The translations under genes were made by a program, and so were the position numbers. The notes under the pieces are model-generated. The model was not told the origin of the DNA, made no database searches, and saw only the letters and a program-made list of their open reading frames with translations. Source: Phytopythium helicoides (lineage: Eukaryota > Oomycota > Peronosporomycetes > Pythiales > Pythiaceae). From it: a stretch of DNA of 64,000 bases. Below, in pieces: positions 31,709-42,936 of this stretch. The stretch is taken from the NCBI GenBank assembly GCA_024867545.1, contig JANFNE010000042.1:62001-126000 (forward strand). Direction: 5' to 3'. Within the stretch, counting starts at the first letter, position 1, and each line of letters begins with the position of its first letter.

Positions 31709-32816
31709 TTAATCGCCTCCAGACGATATCGCAGACTTCTGCAGCACGTAGAAGAAGTAGCCGAGTCCGATATCTACATTTGCGAGTCAAACGCGTGAGA
31801 TTGCAAAGTAACTGCTACAAAATTGACTCTGTGAGCCCGCACCGATGTTGTGGAATGAGTACTCCCACCCGTAGCAGTGGCTTGTGGGGGCCTGCTCACC
31901 TTCTCCCTGGAAAATCACATTCCACATCATGAATCCAAGTCGGTTCAAGCATCTATCTGCAAAGGAAGTGAACGGCGAGTTACCAGTAGGAAGCGTTTGC
32001 GGAAGTGCGGCTGCGCGAATGAGATCTGGATGAAAGTGCCCGAAGGTGTAAGCACGTTTGTGATTCCGTTGCACATGGCCGCAGCCTGCTCGATGACGGC
32101 CTCGGATGGGGACCAGACGTCGCCCTCGTCACACATGAGCGCGTCCATGGCGGCCTTGTCGATCACCACGTCGAATGCTTCAGGCGCAAACACGTCGAGC
32201 AGTTTGGTCATGTCGGCCTCAATCCATTTCATCTCGGGCATGCTCGTCTGCGTGTCGTCATAGTTCGTCACGGTTAGCAACGCAGCTTCATCCTTCCAGC
32301 CAACGTGCTGGCCACGTACGCTGTACTTGGCGCTCATACGCTCAATGACGGTCCGCGAGAAGTCGATGTTGGTGATGTTGCGATACCCTGCCTCATACTA
32401 CACGCACGGTTGGCTTCCTATGAGCGCAATTCAAGACTACCCACATCAGTCGACGGCCACCAACCATGTCAACGCTGAACGTCGAGTTGCCGCATCCGAC
32501 CTGCGCCACAAATCACGGCAACTCAGCGTCACCAAGCAGAAATTCATCACCGTTGCAGTTAACGAAGCGCGCACCATGAGGATGCGGCTGCTGCGGTCCA
32601 CACGCGCATCGATCAGCGCCGCCACGTTCTCGTAGCGCGCCAGCCAGTCGTACGAGTCCTCGCTGGTCAAAGGGCGAAATCGGCTCCGTTTCAGTCGCGA
32701 TTTTGGGCCCGAGGCCTCCCACGAGCGCAGCAGAGCGCCGCGCACCTGGAGAAGCGCGCGTCCCAGTAGTCTTTGCGCTTGTAGGCCTTGTTGTCCTCTG
32801 GCAGGAACGCCGTCAT
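31709..32816 (-). CDS. eEF1A-KMT4-like class I SAM-dependent methyltransferase, seven exons
   Basis: Probable protein lysine methyltransferase of the EEF1AKMT4/ECE2-leader family. Exons: 32816-32746, 32662-32575, 32500-32465, 32397-32320, 32247-31984, 31906-31843, 31773-31709; all GT-AG and phase-consistent, giving 221 residues. N-terminal KRKDYWDARFS and SYDWLARYENV match the family opening (YWDxR...YDWF); the SAM-binding motif I is ILMVGCGNSTFS, reconstructed across an intron; NITNIDFSRTVIERM is motif post I; FDVVIDKAAMDAL and LTPSGTFIQISFAQPHFRKR follow; the end YGWEYSFHNI joins to GYFFYVLQK. The 72-bp segment 32319-32248 is a multiple of three without stop, so its removal is inferred from homology. 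The acceptor of exon 6 is the least certain. eEF1A as substrate is by homology only. Confidence 0.82.
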
Positions 32817-33014
32817 GGTGGGATGGTCAAGGTGATGGTGGTCAAAGCGGAGCGGTTTTTGTATAGTGAAAACTATGCTTTATTTTATCAGCATTTTCTA
32901 TACCATAGGTGTTGTCGCTTCCGTTTGGCGGCCTGCTTACTCTCGTCCGTGCTTGGCTATCGATTCATGAGCGTCCACTCGGCGATTGGAGTGGCGTCGA
33001 CGGCAACGAGGCAT

Positions 33015-36000
33015 TTAGCAGAACGTCTTGCCGCCAGTGGTCGACGCCTCGCCCGCGACTTCGTCGTAGGAGCGGTCGCCACCATCGCTCTGCTTGGTGC
33101 CGCCGTTGCTACCGGCGCCACGCAGACCCGTTCCTGAGCCACTTCCGCTGTTCTTGCCCTTGTTCTTGCCCTTGCCGGAGCCCGACCCATTACCGTAGGC
33201 ATTGCCGTTAGTGCCGTTGCCAGTGCTTGATCCCTTGCCAGAGCTCGATCCGTTACCGTAGGCGCCATTGCTGACATCGCTGACCGAGCCGGAGGACGAC
33301 TTGCTCGAGCCTGAGCCATAGCCGTACGCATCACTTCCACTGCTTGCACTACCATAGCTAACATCGCTACGCGAGCCAGACGACGACTTGCTAGGGCTGG
33401 ATCCATAGCTGCCATTCCAGACACTGCTGCCGGATCCAGATGTCTTGCTTGGGTCAACAGAACCGGGGCTGTAGCTTCCCTTCCCACTATTGCTGCCGCC
33501 CACGCTGCTGCCGTATGACGGTGAAGTTGGGGTCTTGCTGGAACCCGAGCCGGTATCATAGGAGTTGGTTCCAGCGTTGCTGCCGTTCGAGGGAGACTTG
33601 TTCGAGCCAGAACCATATCCGCTACTGGTACTGCTCGAGCCATTGGCCACATCGCTGCCGGAGCTAGATGACGACGTACTCGATCCCGAACCGTTCAAGA
33701 CCACACTGCCTGGAGAGTAGCTGCTGCCACTGTCAGACCCTTCACCCTTGCAAGGGGTCTTGCCCGAGCCGGAACCGTTCTGTGACGGCACACCACCGTT
33801 GCTGCCATTGCCCGAGCCATTGCCCGAGCCGGTGCTGCTCTGACTGCCGCCGACGTTGCTGCCGTTGCCCGACTGCTTACCCGAGCCGGATCCCGTGCCG
33901 CTGTTGCCGTACGTCTTGCCCGAGCCAGAGCCGTTCTGTGACGGCACACCACCGTTGCTGCCATTGCCCGAGCCATTGCCCGAGCCGGTGCTGCTCTGAC
34001 TGCCGCCGACGTTGCTGCCGTTGCCCGACTGCTTACCCGAGCCGGATCCCGTGCCGCTGTTGCCGTACGTCTTGCCCGAGCCAGAGCCGTTCTGTGACGG
34101 CACGCCACCGTTGCTGCCATTGCCCGAGCCATTGCCTGAGCCAGACTTGCCCGAGCCGGAACCGTTCTGTGACGGCACACCACCGTTGCTGCCATTGCCC
34201 GAGCCATTGCCCGAGCCGGTGCTGCTCTGACTGCCGCCGACGTTGCTGCCGTTGCCCGACTGCTTACCCGAGCCGGATCCCGTGCCGCTGTTGCCGTACG
34301 TCTTGCCCGAGCCAGAGCCGTTCTGTGACGGCACACCACCGTTGCTGCCATTGCCCGAGCCATTGCCCGAGCCGGTGCTGCTCTGACTGCCGCCGACGTT
34401 GCTGCCGTTGCCCGACTGCTTACCCGAGCCGGATCCCGTGCCGCTGTTGCCGTACGTCTTGCCCGAGCCGGAACCGTTCTGTGACGGCACGCCACCGTTG
34501 CTGCCATTGCCCTGAGCCATTGCCCGAGCCGGTGCTGCTCTGACTGCCGCCGACGTTGCTGCCGTTGCCCGACTGCTTACCCGAGCCGGAGCCCGTGCCG
34601 CTGTTGCCGTACGTCTTGCCCGAGCCGGAGCCGTTCTGCGACGGCACGCCACCGTTGCTGCCATTGCCTGAGCCATTGCCCGAGCCAGTGCTGCTCTGGC
34701 TGCCGCCGACGTTGCTGCCGTTGCCCGACTGCTTACCCGAGCCGGAGCCCGTGCCGCTGTTGCCGTACGTCTTGCCCGAGCCGGAGCCGTTCTGCGACGG
34801 CACGCCACCGTTGCTGCCATTGCCCTGAGCCATTGCCCGAGCCAGTGCTGCTCTGGCTGCCGCCGACGTTGCTGCCGTTGCCCGACTGCTTACCCGAGCC
34901 GGAGCCCGTGCCGCTGTTGCCGTACGTCTTGCCCGAGCCGGAGCCGTTCTGCGACGGCACGCCACCGTTGCTGCCATTGCCTGAGCCATTGCCCGAGCCA
35001 TTGCTGCTCTGGCTGCCGCCGACGTTGCTGCCGTTGCCCGACTGCTTACCCGAGCCGGAGCCCGTGCCGCTGTTGCCGTACGTCTTGCCCGAGCCGGAGC
35101 CGTTCTGCGACGGCACGCCACCATTGCTGCCATTGCCTGAGCCATTGCCCGAGCCATTGCTGCTCTGGCTGCCGCCGACGTTGCTGCCGTTGCCCGACTG
35201 CTTACCCGAGCCGGAGCCCGTGCCGCTGTTGCCGTACGTCTTGCCCGAGCCGGAGCCGTTCTGCGACGGCACGCCACCATTGCTGCCATTGCCTGAGCCA
35301 TTGCCCGAGCCATTGCTGCTCTGGCTGCCGCCGACGTTGCTGCCGTTGCCCGACTGCTTACCCGAGCCGGAGCCCGTGCCGCTGTTGCCGTACGTCTTGC
35401 CCGAGCCGGAGCCGTTCTGCGACGGCACGCCACCGTTGCTGCCATTGCCTGAGCCATTGCCCGAGCCATTGCTGCTCTGGCTGCCGCCGACGTTGCTGCC
35501 GTTGCCCGACTGCTTACCCGAGCCGGAGCCCGTGCCGCTGTTGCCGTACGTCTTGCCCGAGCCGGAGCCGTTCTGCGACGGCACGCCACCATTGCTGCCA
35601 TTGCCTGAGCCATTGCCCGAGCCATTGCTGCTCTGGCTGCCGCCGACGTTGCTGCCGTTGCCCGACTGCTTACCCGAGCCGGAGCCCGTGCCGCTGTTGC
35701 CGTACGTCTTGCCCGAGCCGGAGCCGTTCTGCGACGGCACGCCACCATTGCTGCCATTGCCTGAGCCATTGCCCGAGCCATTGCTGCTCTGGCTGCCGCC
35801 GACGTTGCTGCCGTTGCCCGACTGCTTACCCGAGCCGGAGCCCGTGCCGCTGTTGCCGTACGTCTTGCCCGAGCCGGAGCCGTTCTGCGACGGCACGCCA
35901 CCATTGCTGCCATTGCCTGAGCCATTGCCCGAGCCATTGCTGCTCTGGCTGCCGCCGACGTTGCTGCCGTTGCCCGACTGCTTACCCGAGCCGGAGCCCG

Positions 36001-39000
36001 TGCCGCTGTTGCCGTACGTCTTGCCCGAGCCGGAGCCGTTCTGCGACGGCACGCCACCATTGCTGCCATTGCCTGAGCCATTGCCCGAGCCATTGCTGCT
36101 CTGGCTGCCGCCGACGTTGCTGCCGTTGCCCGACTGCTTACCCGAGCCGGAGCCCGTGCCGCTGTTGCCGTACGTCTTGCCCGAGCCGGAGCCGTTCTGC
36201 GACGGCACGCCACCGTTGCTGCCATTGCCTGAGCCATTGCCCGAGCCATTGCTGCTCTGGCTGCCGCCGACGTTGCTGCCGTTGCCCGACTGCTTACCCG
36301 AGCCGGAGCCCGTGCCGCTGTTGCCGTACGTCTTGCCCGAGCCGGAGCCGTTCTGCGACGGCACGCCACCGTTGCTGCCATTGCCTGAGCCATTGCCCGA
36401 GCCATTGCTGCTCTGGCTGCCGCCGACGTTGCTGCCGTTGCCCGACTGCTTACCCGAGCCGGAGCCCGTGCCGCTGTTGCCGTACGTCTTGCCCGAGCCG
36501 GAGCCGTTCTGCGACGGCACGCCACCGTTGCTGCCATTGCCTGAGCCATTGCCCGAGCCCGTGCTGCTCTGGCTGCCGCCGACGTTGCTGCCGTTGCCCG
36601 ACTGCTTACCCGAGCCGGAGCCCGTGCCGCTGTTGCCGTACGTCTTGCCCGAGCCAGAGCCGTTCTGTGACGGCACGCCACCGTTGCTGCCATTGCCCGA
36701 GCCATTGCCCGAGCCGGTGCTGCTCTGACTGCCGCCGACGTTGCTGCCGTTGCCCGACTGCTTACCCGAGCCGGATCCCGTGCCGCTGTTGCCGTACGTC
36801 TTGCCCGAGCCAGAGCCGTTCTGTGACGGCATGCCACCGTTGCTGCCATTGCCCGAGCCATTGCCTGAGCCAGACTTGCCCGAGCCGGAACCGTTCTGTG
36901 ACGGCACACCACCGTTGCTGCCATTGCCCGAGCCATTGCCCGAGCCGGTGCTGCTCTGACTGCCGCCGACGTTGCTGCCGTTGCCCGACTGCTTACCCGA
37001 GCCGGATCCCGTGCCGCTGTTGCCGTACGTCTTGCCCGAGCCAGAGCCGTTCTGTGACGGCACGCCACCGTTGCTGCCATTGCCCGAGCCATTGCCTGAG
37101 CCAGACTTGCCCGAGCCGGAACCGTTTTGTGACGGCACGCCACCGTTGCTGCCATTGCCCGAGCCATTGCCCGAGCCATTGCTGCTCTGGCTGCCGCCGA
37201 CGTTGCTGCCGTTGCCCGACTGCTTACCCGAGCCGGAGCCCGTGCCGCTGTTGCCGTACGTCTTGCCCGAGCCGGAGCCGTTCTGCGACGGCACGCCACC
37301 GTTGCTGCCATTGCCTGAGCCATTGCCCGAGCCATTGCTGCTCTGGCTGCCGCCGACGTTGCTGCCGTTGCCCGACTGCTTACCCGAGCCGGAGCCCGTG
37401 CCGCTGTTGCCGTACGTCTTGCCCGAGCCGGAGCCGTTCTGCGACGGCACGCCACCGTTGCTGCCATTGCCTGAGCCATTGCCCGAGCCCGTGCTGCTCT
37501 GGCTGCCGCCGACGTTGCTGCCGTTGCCCGACTGCTTACCCGAGCCGGAGCCCGTGCCGCTGTTGCCGTACGTCTTGCCCGAGCCGGAGCCGTTCTGCGA
37601 CGGCACGCCACCGTTGCTGCCATTGCCTGAGCCATTGCCCGAGCCATTGCTGCTCTGGCTGCCGCCGACGTTGCTGCCGTTGCCCGACTGCTTACCCGAG
37701 CCGGAGCCCGTGCCGCTGTTGCCGTACGTCTTGCCCGAGCCGGAGCCGTTCTGTGACGGCATGCCACCGTTGCTGCCATTGCCCGAGCCATTGCCTGAGC
37801 CAGACTTGCCCGAGCCGGAACCGTTCTGTGACGGCACGCCACCGTTGCTGCCATTGCCCGAGCCATTGCCCGAGCCGGTGCTGCTCTGACTGCCGCCGAC
37901 GTTGCTGCCGTTGCCCGACTGCTTACCCGAGCCGGATCCCGTGCCGCTGTTGCCGTACGTCTTGCCCGAGCCAGAGCCGTTCTGTGACGGCACGCCACCG
38001 TTGCTGCCATTGCCCGAGCCATTGCCCGAGCCGGTGCTGCTCTGACTGCCGCCGACGTTGCTGCCGTTGCCCGACTGCTTACCCGAGCCGGATCCCGTGC
38101 CGCTGTTGCCGTACGTCTTGCCCGAGCCGGAACCGTTCTGTGACGGCACGCCACCGTTGCTGCCATTGCCCGAGCCATTGCCCGAGCCGGTGCTGCTCTG
38201 ACTGCCGCCGACGTTGCTGCCGTTGCCCGACTGCTTACCCGAGCCGGAGCCCGTGCCGCTGTTGCCGTACGTCTTGCCCGAGCCGGAGCCGTTCTGCGAC
38301 GGCACGCCACCATTGCTGCCATTGCCTGAGCCATTGCCCGAGCCCGTGCTGCTCTGGCTGCCGCCGACGTTGCTGCCGTTGCCCGACTGCTTACCCGAGC
38401 CGGAGCCCGTGCCGCTGTTGCCGTACGTCTTGCCCGAGCCGGAGCCGTTCTGCGACGGCACGCCACCGTTGCTGCCATTGCCTGAGCCATTGCCCGAGCC
38501 ATTGCTGCTCTGGCTGCCGCCGACGTTGCTGCCGTTGCCCGACTGCTTACCCGAGCCGGAGCCCGTGCCGCTGTTGCCGTACGTCTTGCCCGAGCCGGAG
38601 CCGTTCTGCGACGGCACGCCACCGTTGCTGCCATTGCCTGAGCCATTGCCCGAGCCATTGCTGCTCTGGCTGCCGCCGACGTTGCTGCCGTTGCCCGACT
38701 GCTTACCCGAGCCGGAGCCCGTGCCGCTGTTGCCGTACGTCTTGCCCGAGCCGGAGCCGTTCTGCGACGGCACGCCACCGTTGCTGCCATTGCCTGAGCC
38801 ATTGCCCGAGCCATTGCTGCTCTGGCTGCCGCCGACGTTGCTGCCGTTGCCCGACTGCTTACCCGAGCCGGAGCCCGTGCCGCTGTTGCCGTACGTCTTG
38901 CCCGAGCCGGAGCCGTTCTGCGACGGCACGCCACCGTTGCTGCCATTGCCTGAGCCATTGCCCGAGCCATTGCTGCTCTGGCTGCCGCCGACGTTGCTGC

Positions 39001-39961
39001 CGTTGCCCGACTGCTTACCCGAGCCGGAGCCCGTGCCGCTGTTGCCGTACGTCTTGCCCGAGCCGGAGCCGTTCTGCGACGGCACGCCACCGTTGCTGCC
39101 ATTGCCTGAGCCATTGCCCGAGCCATTGCTGCTCTGGCTGCCGCCGACGTTGCTGCCGTTGCCCGACTGCTTACCCGAGCCGGAGCCCGTGCCGCTGTTG
39201 CCGTACGTCTTGCCCGAGCCGGAGCCATACGTCTCTGTTGTGTCATCTCCATTGTGGTAGGTGTTGTCGTTGTCGTTGTCAGTTCCAGAACCGTAGTTTC
39301 CACTGTTGCCGTATCCTCCACTGTTGTTACGCGATCGTCGACCCTTGTGCGATCGGGATTTCTTACCCTTGCTGGAACTGTAGGTATTACCGTTGCTGTT
39401 GCTGTGATCTGAGGTGCCGTGGGACGTCTTGGTGTCAGAGCCATACGTCGTCGTCGTCGAGGATCCGGTGCCATGCGACGACTTTGTCCCCGAGCCATAC
39501 GTCGTCGTCGAGGATCCGGTGCCATGCGACGACGTCGTCCCGGAGCCGTACGTCGTCGTCGTCGAGGTTCCAGTGCCGTAGGAAGCTGTTCCGTAAGTTG
39601 TGCCGCTGCGAGGGCTATCCCTCAGGTTGGAGTAAACCACGTTGCCATTTTTGTTGCTGAGACTTACGCCAGCAGGAGATGCCGGGGAGTAAGCAAGGTT
39701 GCGCGGTGAGAGGACTCGGTGCAGTGCCGCGGACTTCTTCTTGGACCCGCCGTAGTTAGACGGCGAGGCGAGCTGCACCGAGTCGAACTCAGTGAGGTCG
39801 CCCAAGTTGTTGAGCCGCCGGTCAGCGTTTCCTTGAGATCGCTGGCCAGTGGAACCAGGTGCTCCCCAGTTGGACTCCCGTGCAGCTTGATTACCATGCG
39901 CGGCAGCCGCGACCGTCGAGATCGCAATGATGGCGCGAAGGATAGACTTGCTGTAAATCAT
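33015..39961 (-). CDS. Secreted Ser/Gly/Asn-rich repeat protein, frame broken twice
   Basis: Starts with a clear signal peptide (MIYSKSILRAIIAISTVAAAAHG, cleavage near residue 23), then a 200-residue Ser/Thr/Gly/Tyr region with TTTYGSGT repeats and a basic KGKKSRSHKGRRSR patch, a long array of 52-residue repeats, and a unique Gly/Ser-rich C-terminus ending GEASTTGGKTFC. The span of 6947 bases is two more than a multiple of three: one extra C in each of the runs at 34823-34825 and 34510-34512 shifts the frame, and without them one protein of about 2314 residues would result. As written, translation from 39961 ends at 34733. Composition suggests an extracellular matrix, wall or adhesive protein; no enzyme domain and no convincing RXLR motif is seen. 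Function unknown. Confidence 0.75.
33770..39225 (-). repeat. 156-bp coding tandem repeat array, roughly 33-35 units
   Basis: Period measured at 156 bp (for example 35161 to 35317), encoding 52 residues: GSGSGKTYGNSGTGSGSGKQ, then SGNGSNVGGSQSS, then N/T-GSGNGSGNGSNGG and VPSQN. Subtypes: QSSN versus QSST units, and gcc-gga-gcc versus gcc-gga-tcc variants that cluster (the tcc type at both ends of 33.8-34.5 kb and 36.7-38.2 kb). Four shortened units (KSGSGNGSG) occur near 34145, 36865, 37105 and 37805. The unit number is estimated from length, not counted exactly. No stop codons arise in most frames on either strand. Confidence 0.93.
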
Positions 39962-40713
39962 CTTGAGCGTGTTGACACGGGAAGAAGGGGAGCTTCGACC
40001 TTGGGGTGGGGGTTGCCGTGAGGTGGCCTAGACACTGAAAGTGCCGTGAAAAGCCTGGCTGAGCGCTTGAGAGCTGGAGTTTCTTGAAAGGACTCAAATT
40101 CGAATCTGACGTCTCCGTGCGCCAAGCAACCATGCTGCTCATACCTCGAGGAGCTTGCAAGCGCCATCACGTGCTGAGCCGTTCATTGAGCATCAGGACG
40201 AGATCCACCCTGAATACCGCACATCCAAAGCTCAAAATAAAGCTGAACCGATATGGCGTGACTGGTTTAGGGGCGCTGGCAGATGAGATCTCGGGTTTGC
40301 CCTAAGTTTGGACAAGGCCAACTTCAAGCAGAGGCCCTCGCGCCCAGAGACTCGGGCAGGATGACTGGTCTCCAAGCCACGGGCACAATCCTTAACGCGG
40401 CTGGTGGTGATGTGGGGCTATTTCAAGGTCAGGATCGGTCGCTTTGCAGATGAACGCCATGTGATCTTGGTCATTCGATGCGAGTGCAAGAACTTGCGAC
40501 GGGTTTCATAAGGAGCTTGGGTCTTGGTGACGTGGTGCGGAGTCTCCGACGTGGTTGTGCCTTCCGTGAATTGCACCCCCTTATCCTATGTGAAGAGCGA
40601 CCAGGTCGCAGCATACAGCCCATTCTCCCTCCTCTTCCACTTCCTCCTCCTCCTCCTCCTTTCTTCCTGCTCGTCCCTGGTGCTGAGCATGCGCTCCAGC
40701 ACCTGGCAGAGCC
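39962..40713. other. Intergenic region upstream of the repeat protein
   Basis: No gene or RNA recognised. A pyrimidine-rich run (tcctcctcctcctcc, about 40640-40660) lies near its right end. Confidence 0.45.
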
Positions 40714-41556
40714 TCACCGTTCACCTTGTCCATCCTCGCTGGATGATCTCGCGCTGAGGACACTCGCGAGCGTAGTGTCCAGGCTGTCCGCACATGAAGC
40801 AGCACGAGAGCCCAAACCTCCGATCGCGCGCCTGATCGCTGCTACAGCGCGCTCGCTTCCGGTCTTTTCTGTCGCCGTATCCGCGATCTTCGTTCGGCGT
40901 CGCAGCCATCTCCGACCGATTGCCGTCCGACTTGGCTGACGCAATCGTCGCGGTGCTGGCTGTCGTCCCTGTGTCGCTGTACGAGCGTCTCTCTCTCGTC
41001 CTTTCGGGGGCGTCCAAGCGAGCCTGTGTTTGCTGCCGATTTGTGTTTGGGACGGCTCCGTCGCTCCTCCGGAGCCAGATCGCCTCCTTGGCCGCCGAGC
41101 GAAGATCCTGCGGCTTGGTCGTGCGCAGCAGCCGCGCCTGTGTGCTCGTCGTCGAGCCCGTTCACGAACGCCGCGACGAAGAAGGGCTCTGCGATCACGT
41201 GTCCGTCTCCGATCTGCTCCAGCGCCGCCGCAAAGTCCATGAAGGTCTCGTCCGCACGCTTGCGTCGTCCCCATCATGCGCGAGACCGCGAACGCCGCGG
41301 CCAGCTCGGCGTCCCTCTGCCCCTGCGCCCTGCGGCGCCTCGTGTCGGCCTCGGCGCCCGAGAGAACGCGCGCGGCGGCCAAAATGCCCGCCGGAGGCGC
41401 CAGCTGCTCGCTCTTGAACGTCATGACGTCGTTCTCGCCCGCTCGGGGCTCGTTCTCGCCCGCGAGCGCGCGCCGAGCGTTGTGCGGCGACGGCGGCGCG
41501 TTCTCGGCGTCAGGCACGGCCATGAGCAGCCCCAAGCGCTCCATCCGCATCTCCAT
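40714..41556 (-). pseudogene. Degenerate retrotransposon gag fragment with CCHC knuckle
   Basis: Three minus-strand frames each carry a part of a gag-like protein in the right order: a leading segment (41556 to about 41290, MEMRMERLGLL...), a middle segment (from about 41250, FAAALEQIGDGHVIAEPFFV and AAFVNGLDDEH, resembling LTR-element gag), and a C-terminal segment with the zinc knuckle CFMCGQPGHYAREC (CX2CX4HX4C, about 40760-40805). At least two frame changes separate them, so no intact protein is made. No protease, reverse transcriptase or LTRs are seen nearby. A cellular CCHC protein is possible but less likely. Confidence 0.65.
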
Positions 41557-42045
41557 GCGGCCTTTCCTGATCGAGGCAGGAGCTTCGAGCTTGAAGAGTG
41601 GCGAAGGTTGAAGGGGGGGGTATTATATTGAAGATTGTATGTATTCTTGGTGAGTCGCGAGGGCGTGGCTTCGGTGGCTGGAGGCGCGTGAGCTCGGACG
41701 TAAAGCTCGCTGGTCCTGTTGAGCGTCACGTTCGCCAGCAGGTCTCGCACGGGCTTGCACCACGGCTGCAGGAATCGCCATCGCGTGGATGCCTGCATGC
41801 ATGTGACCTTTTTCATGATGCCGATACCAGTGGAGACGCATTCAGAACGCGGCATTCCGCTGCTTCATGTTGCCATGGTGATCTGGAATGTTTTCTACTC
41901 CTCCTGATGCTTGCAAGCAGGTATGCAATCGTTGGTTGGCATCTTGCGGGCCGCATAATCTTCCAGGTGTTCATCATACTGTGCACAGTATCGAATGACG
42001 TGGCAAAAACGCTCACCTCACCTCCTCACCAACACTAGAAGCAGT
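41557..42045. other. Region between gag remnant and aldo-keto reductase
   Basis: Small ORFs only. A minus-strand stretch (41855 to about 41640, VTCMQASTRWRFLQPWC) looks mildly coding-like but I cannot place it; it may belong to the same decayed element. Confidence 0.35.
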
Positions 42046-42062
42046 TCATTTCCCAATCTTCC
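42046..42062 (+). promoter_or_regulatory. Initiator plus flanking element of the aldo-keto reductase
   Basis: TCATTTC (YCATTYY) followed by CAATCTTCC, one mismatch from CAWTTTNYY, 40 bases upstream of the ATG at 42103. Confidence 0.65.
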
Positions 42063-42102
42063 TTCCGCCACAAACAGCCAAACAAACAAGCAAGCAAGAA
42101 CC

Positions 42103-42936
42103 ATGAACGTCCCGTTCAAGACCCTCCCAAGCGGAGCAAACATCCCCACCATCGGATTCGGCGTCTACCTGTCAGAGCCTGGAGACGAAACTTACGATGC
42201 CGTCCGAGCAGCACTCAAGCTCGGCTATCGACACATTGACACGGCAGAGGGGTATCAAAACGAGGAAGATGTTGGACGCGCAGTGCGTGACTCGGGAATC
42301 CCACGCGAACAAGTCTTCGTCACCAGCAAGATCTTCCTGCATCACTGGGGATACGATAACGCCATCGCGGCGACTCGTGCCAGCAACGAGCGACTCGGAC
42401 TCGGATACATTGACCTCTACCTGCTCCATGCACCTGGCGACTCGGCCACACGTGCTGACACCTGGCGAGCACTCGAAGACCTTAAGATGGAGGGTGTGCT
42501 GAAAGACATTGGCGTCTCCAACTTTGGCGAGGCGCACTACAAGAAACTCGCCGAGACCTTCCGCATCAAACCAGCGGTCAACCAGATCGAGCTGCATCCG
42601 TGGCTCACGCGGTCGGAGTTGGTTCATTTCTTCGAGAGTGAGGGTGTCCTTCTGCAGGCGTACTCGCCGTTGGCTCGTGGACTCAAGATGTCGGACCCAA
42701 CGCTTCTTCGCATTGGTAGTGAAGTGAACGCGACGGTGGCGCAGGTGTTGATCGCTTACAGTCTGTCGAAGGGTTGGATCCCGCTTCCCAAGTCGGTGAA
42801 GGAGGATCGTATTCTTTCGAACCTGGAGTCTGTGAACGTGAAGTTATCGGCGGAACATGTGGCAGAGCTGGATGCGTTGGATGAGAACTGGGTCAGCTCC
42901 CCTAGTTGGGATCCTGTCAAGGACCATGCCGTGTAA
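42103..42936 (+). CDS. Aldo-keto reductase
   Basis: 277-residue NADPH-dependent carbonyl reductase of the AKR superfamily, a single-exon (beta/alpha)8 barrel. The full catalytic tetrad is present: Asp46 and Tyr51 in HIDTAEGYQNE, Lys76 in TSKIF, His109 in LYLLHAP. Family signatures GVSNFGEAHYKKL and IPLPKSVKEDRI (the latter binds the NADP phosphate) are in their usual places. The size and motif set resemble the short AKR3/AKR5-type reductases of microbes; substrate cannot be told. The start at 42103 follows a good initiator; the frame is open further upstream (to 41995), but that part is non-conserved and crosses the promoter. Confidence 0.94.
   Translation: MNVPFKTLPSGANIPTIGFGVYLSEPGDETYDAVRAALKLGYRHIDTAEGYQNEEDVGRAVRDSGIPREQVFVTSKIFLHHWGYDNAIAATRASNERLGLGYIDLYLLHAPGDSATRADTWRALEDLKMEGVLKDIGVSNFGEAHYKKLAETFRIKPAVNQIELHPWLTRSELVHFFESEGVLLQAYSPLARGLKMSDPTLLRIGSEVNATVAQVLIAYSLSKGWIPLPKSVKEDRILSNLESVNVKLSAEHVAELDALDENWVSSPSWDPVKDHAV

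Noticed and set aside
31119..31932. Two-exon acidic protein on the plus strand
   Set aside because: Intron of 49 bp, no homology and overlap with the better supported methyltransferase; mentioned only as a possibility.
33770..39225. CRISPR-like array
   Set aside because: Contiguous 156-bp coding units without spacers, in a eukaryotic gene.
34833..39660. Plus-strand Pro/Leu- and Cys/Arg-rich repeats
   Set aside because: Antisense and shifted readings of the 156-bp unit; the minus frame has a signal peptide and unique ends.
39700..39961. RXLR-like effector motif in the secreted repeat protein
   Set aside because: After the signal peptide there is only RRLN, which does not fit R-x-L-R, and no EER follows.
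41995..42102. N-terminal extension of the aldo-keto reductase
   Set aside because: The frame is open but contains the promoter initiator, is not conserved, and the barrel begins right after the ATG at 42103.
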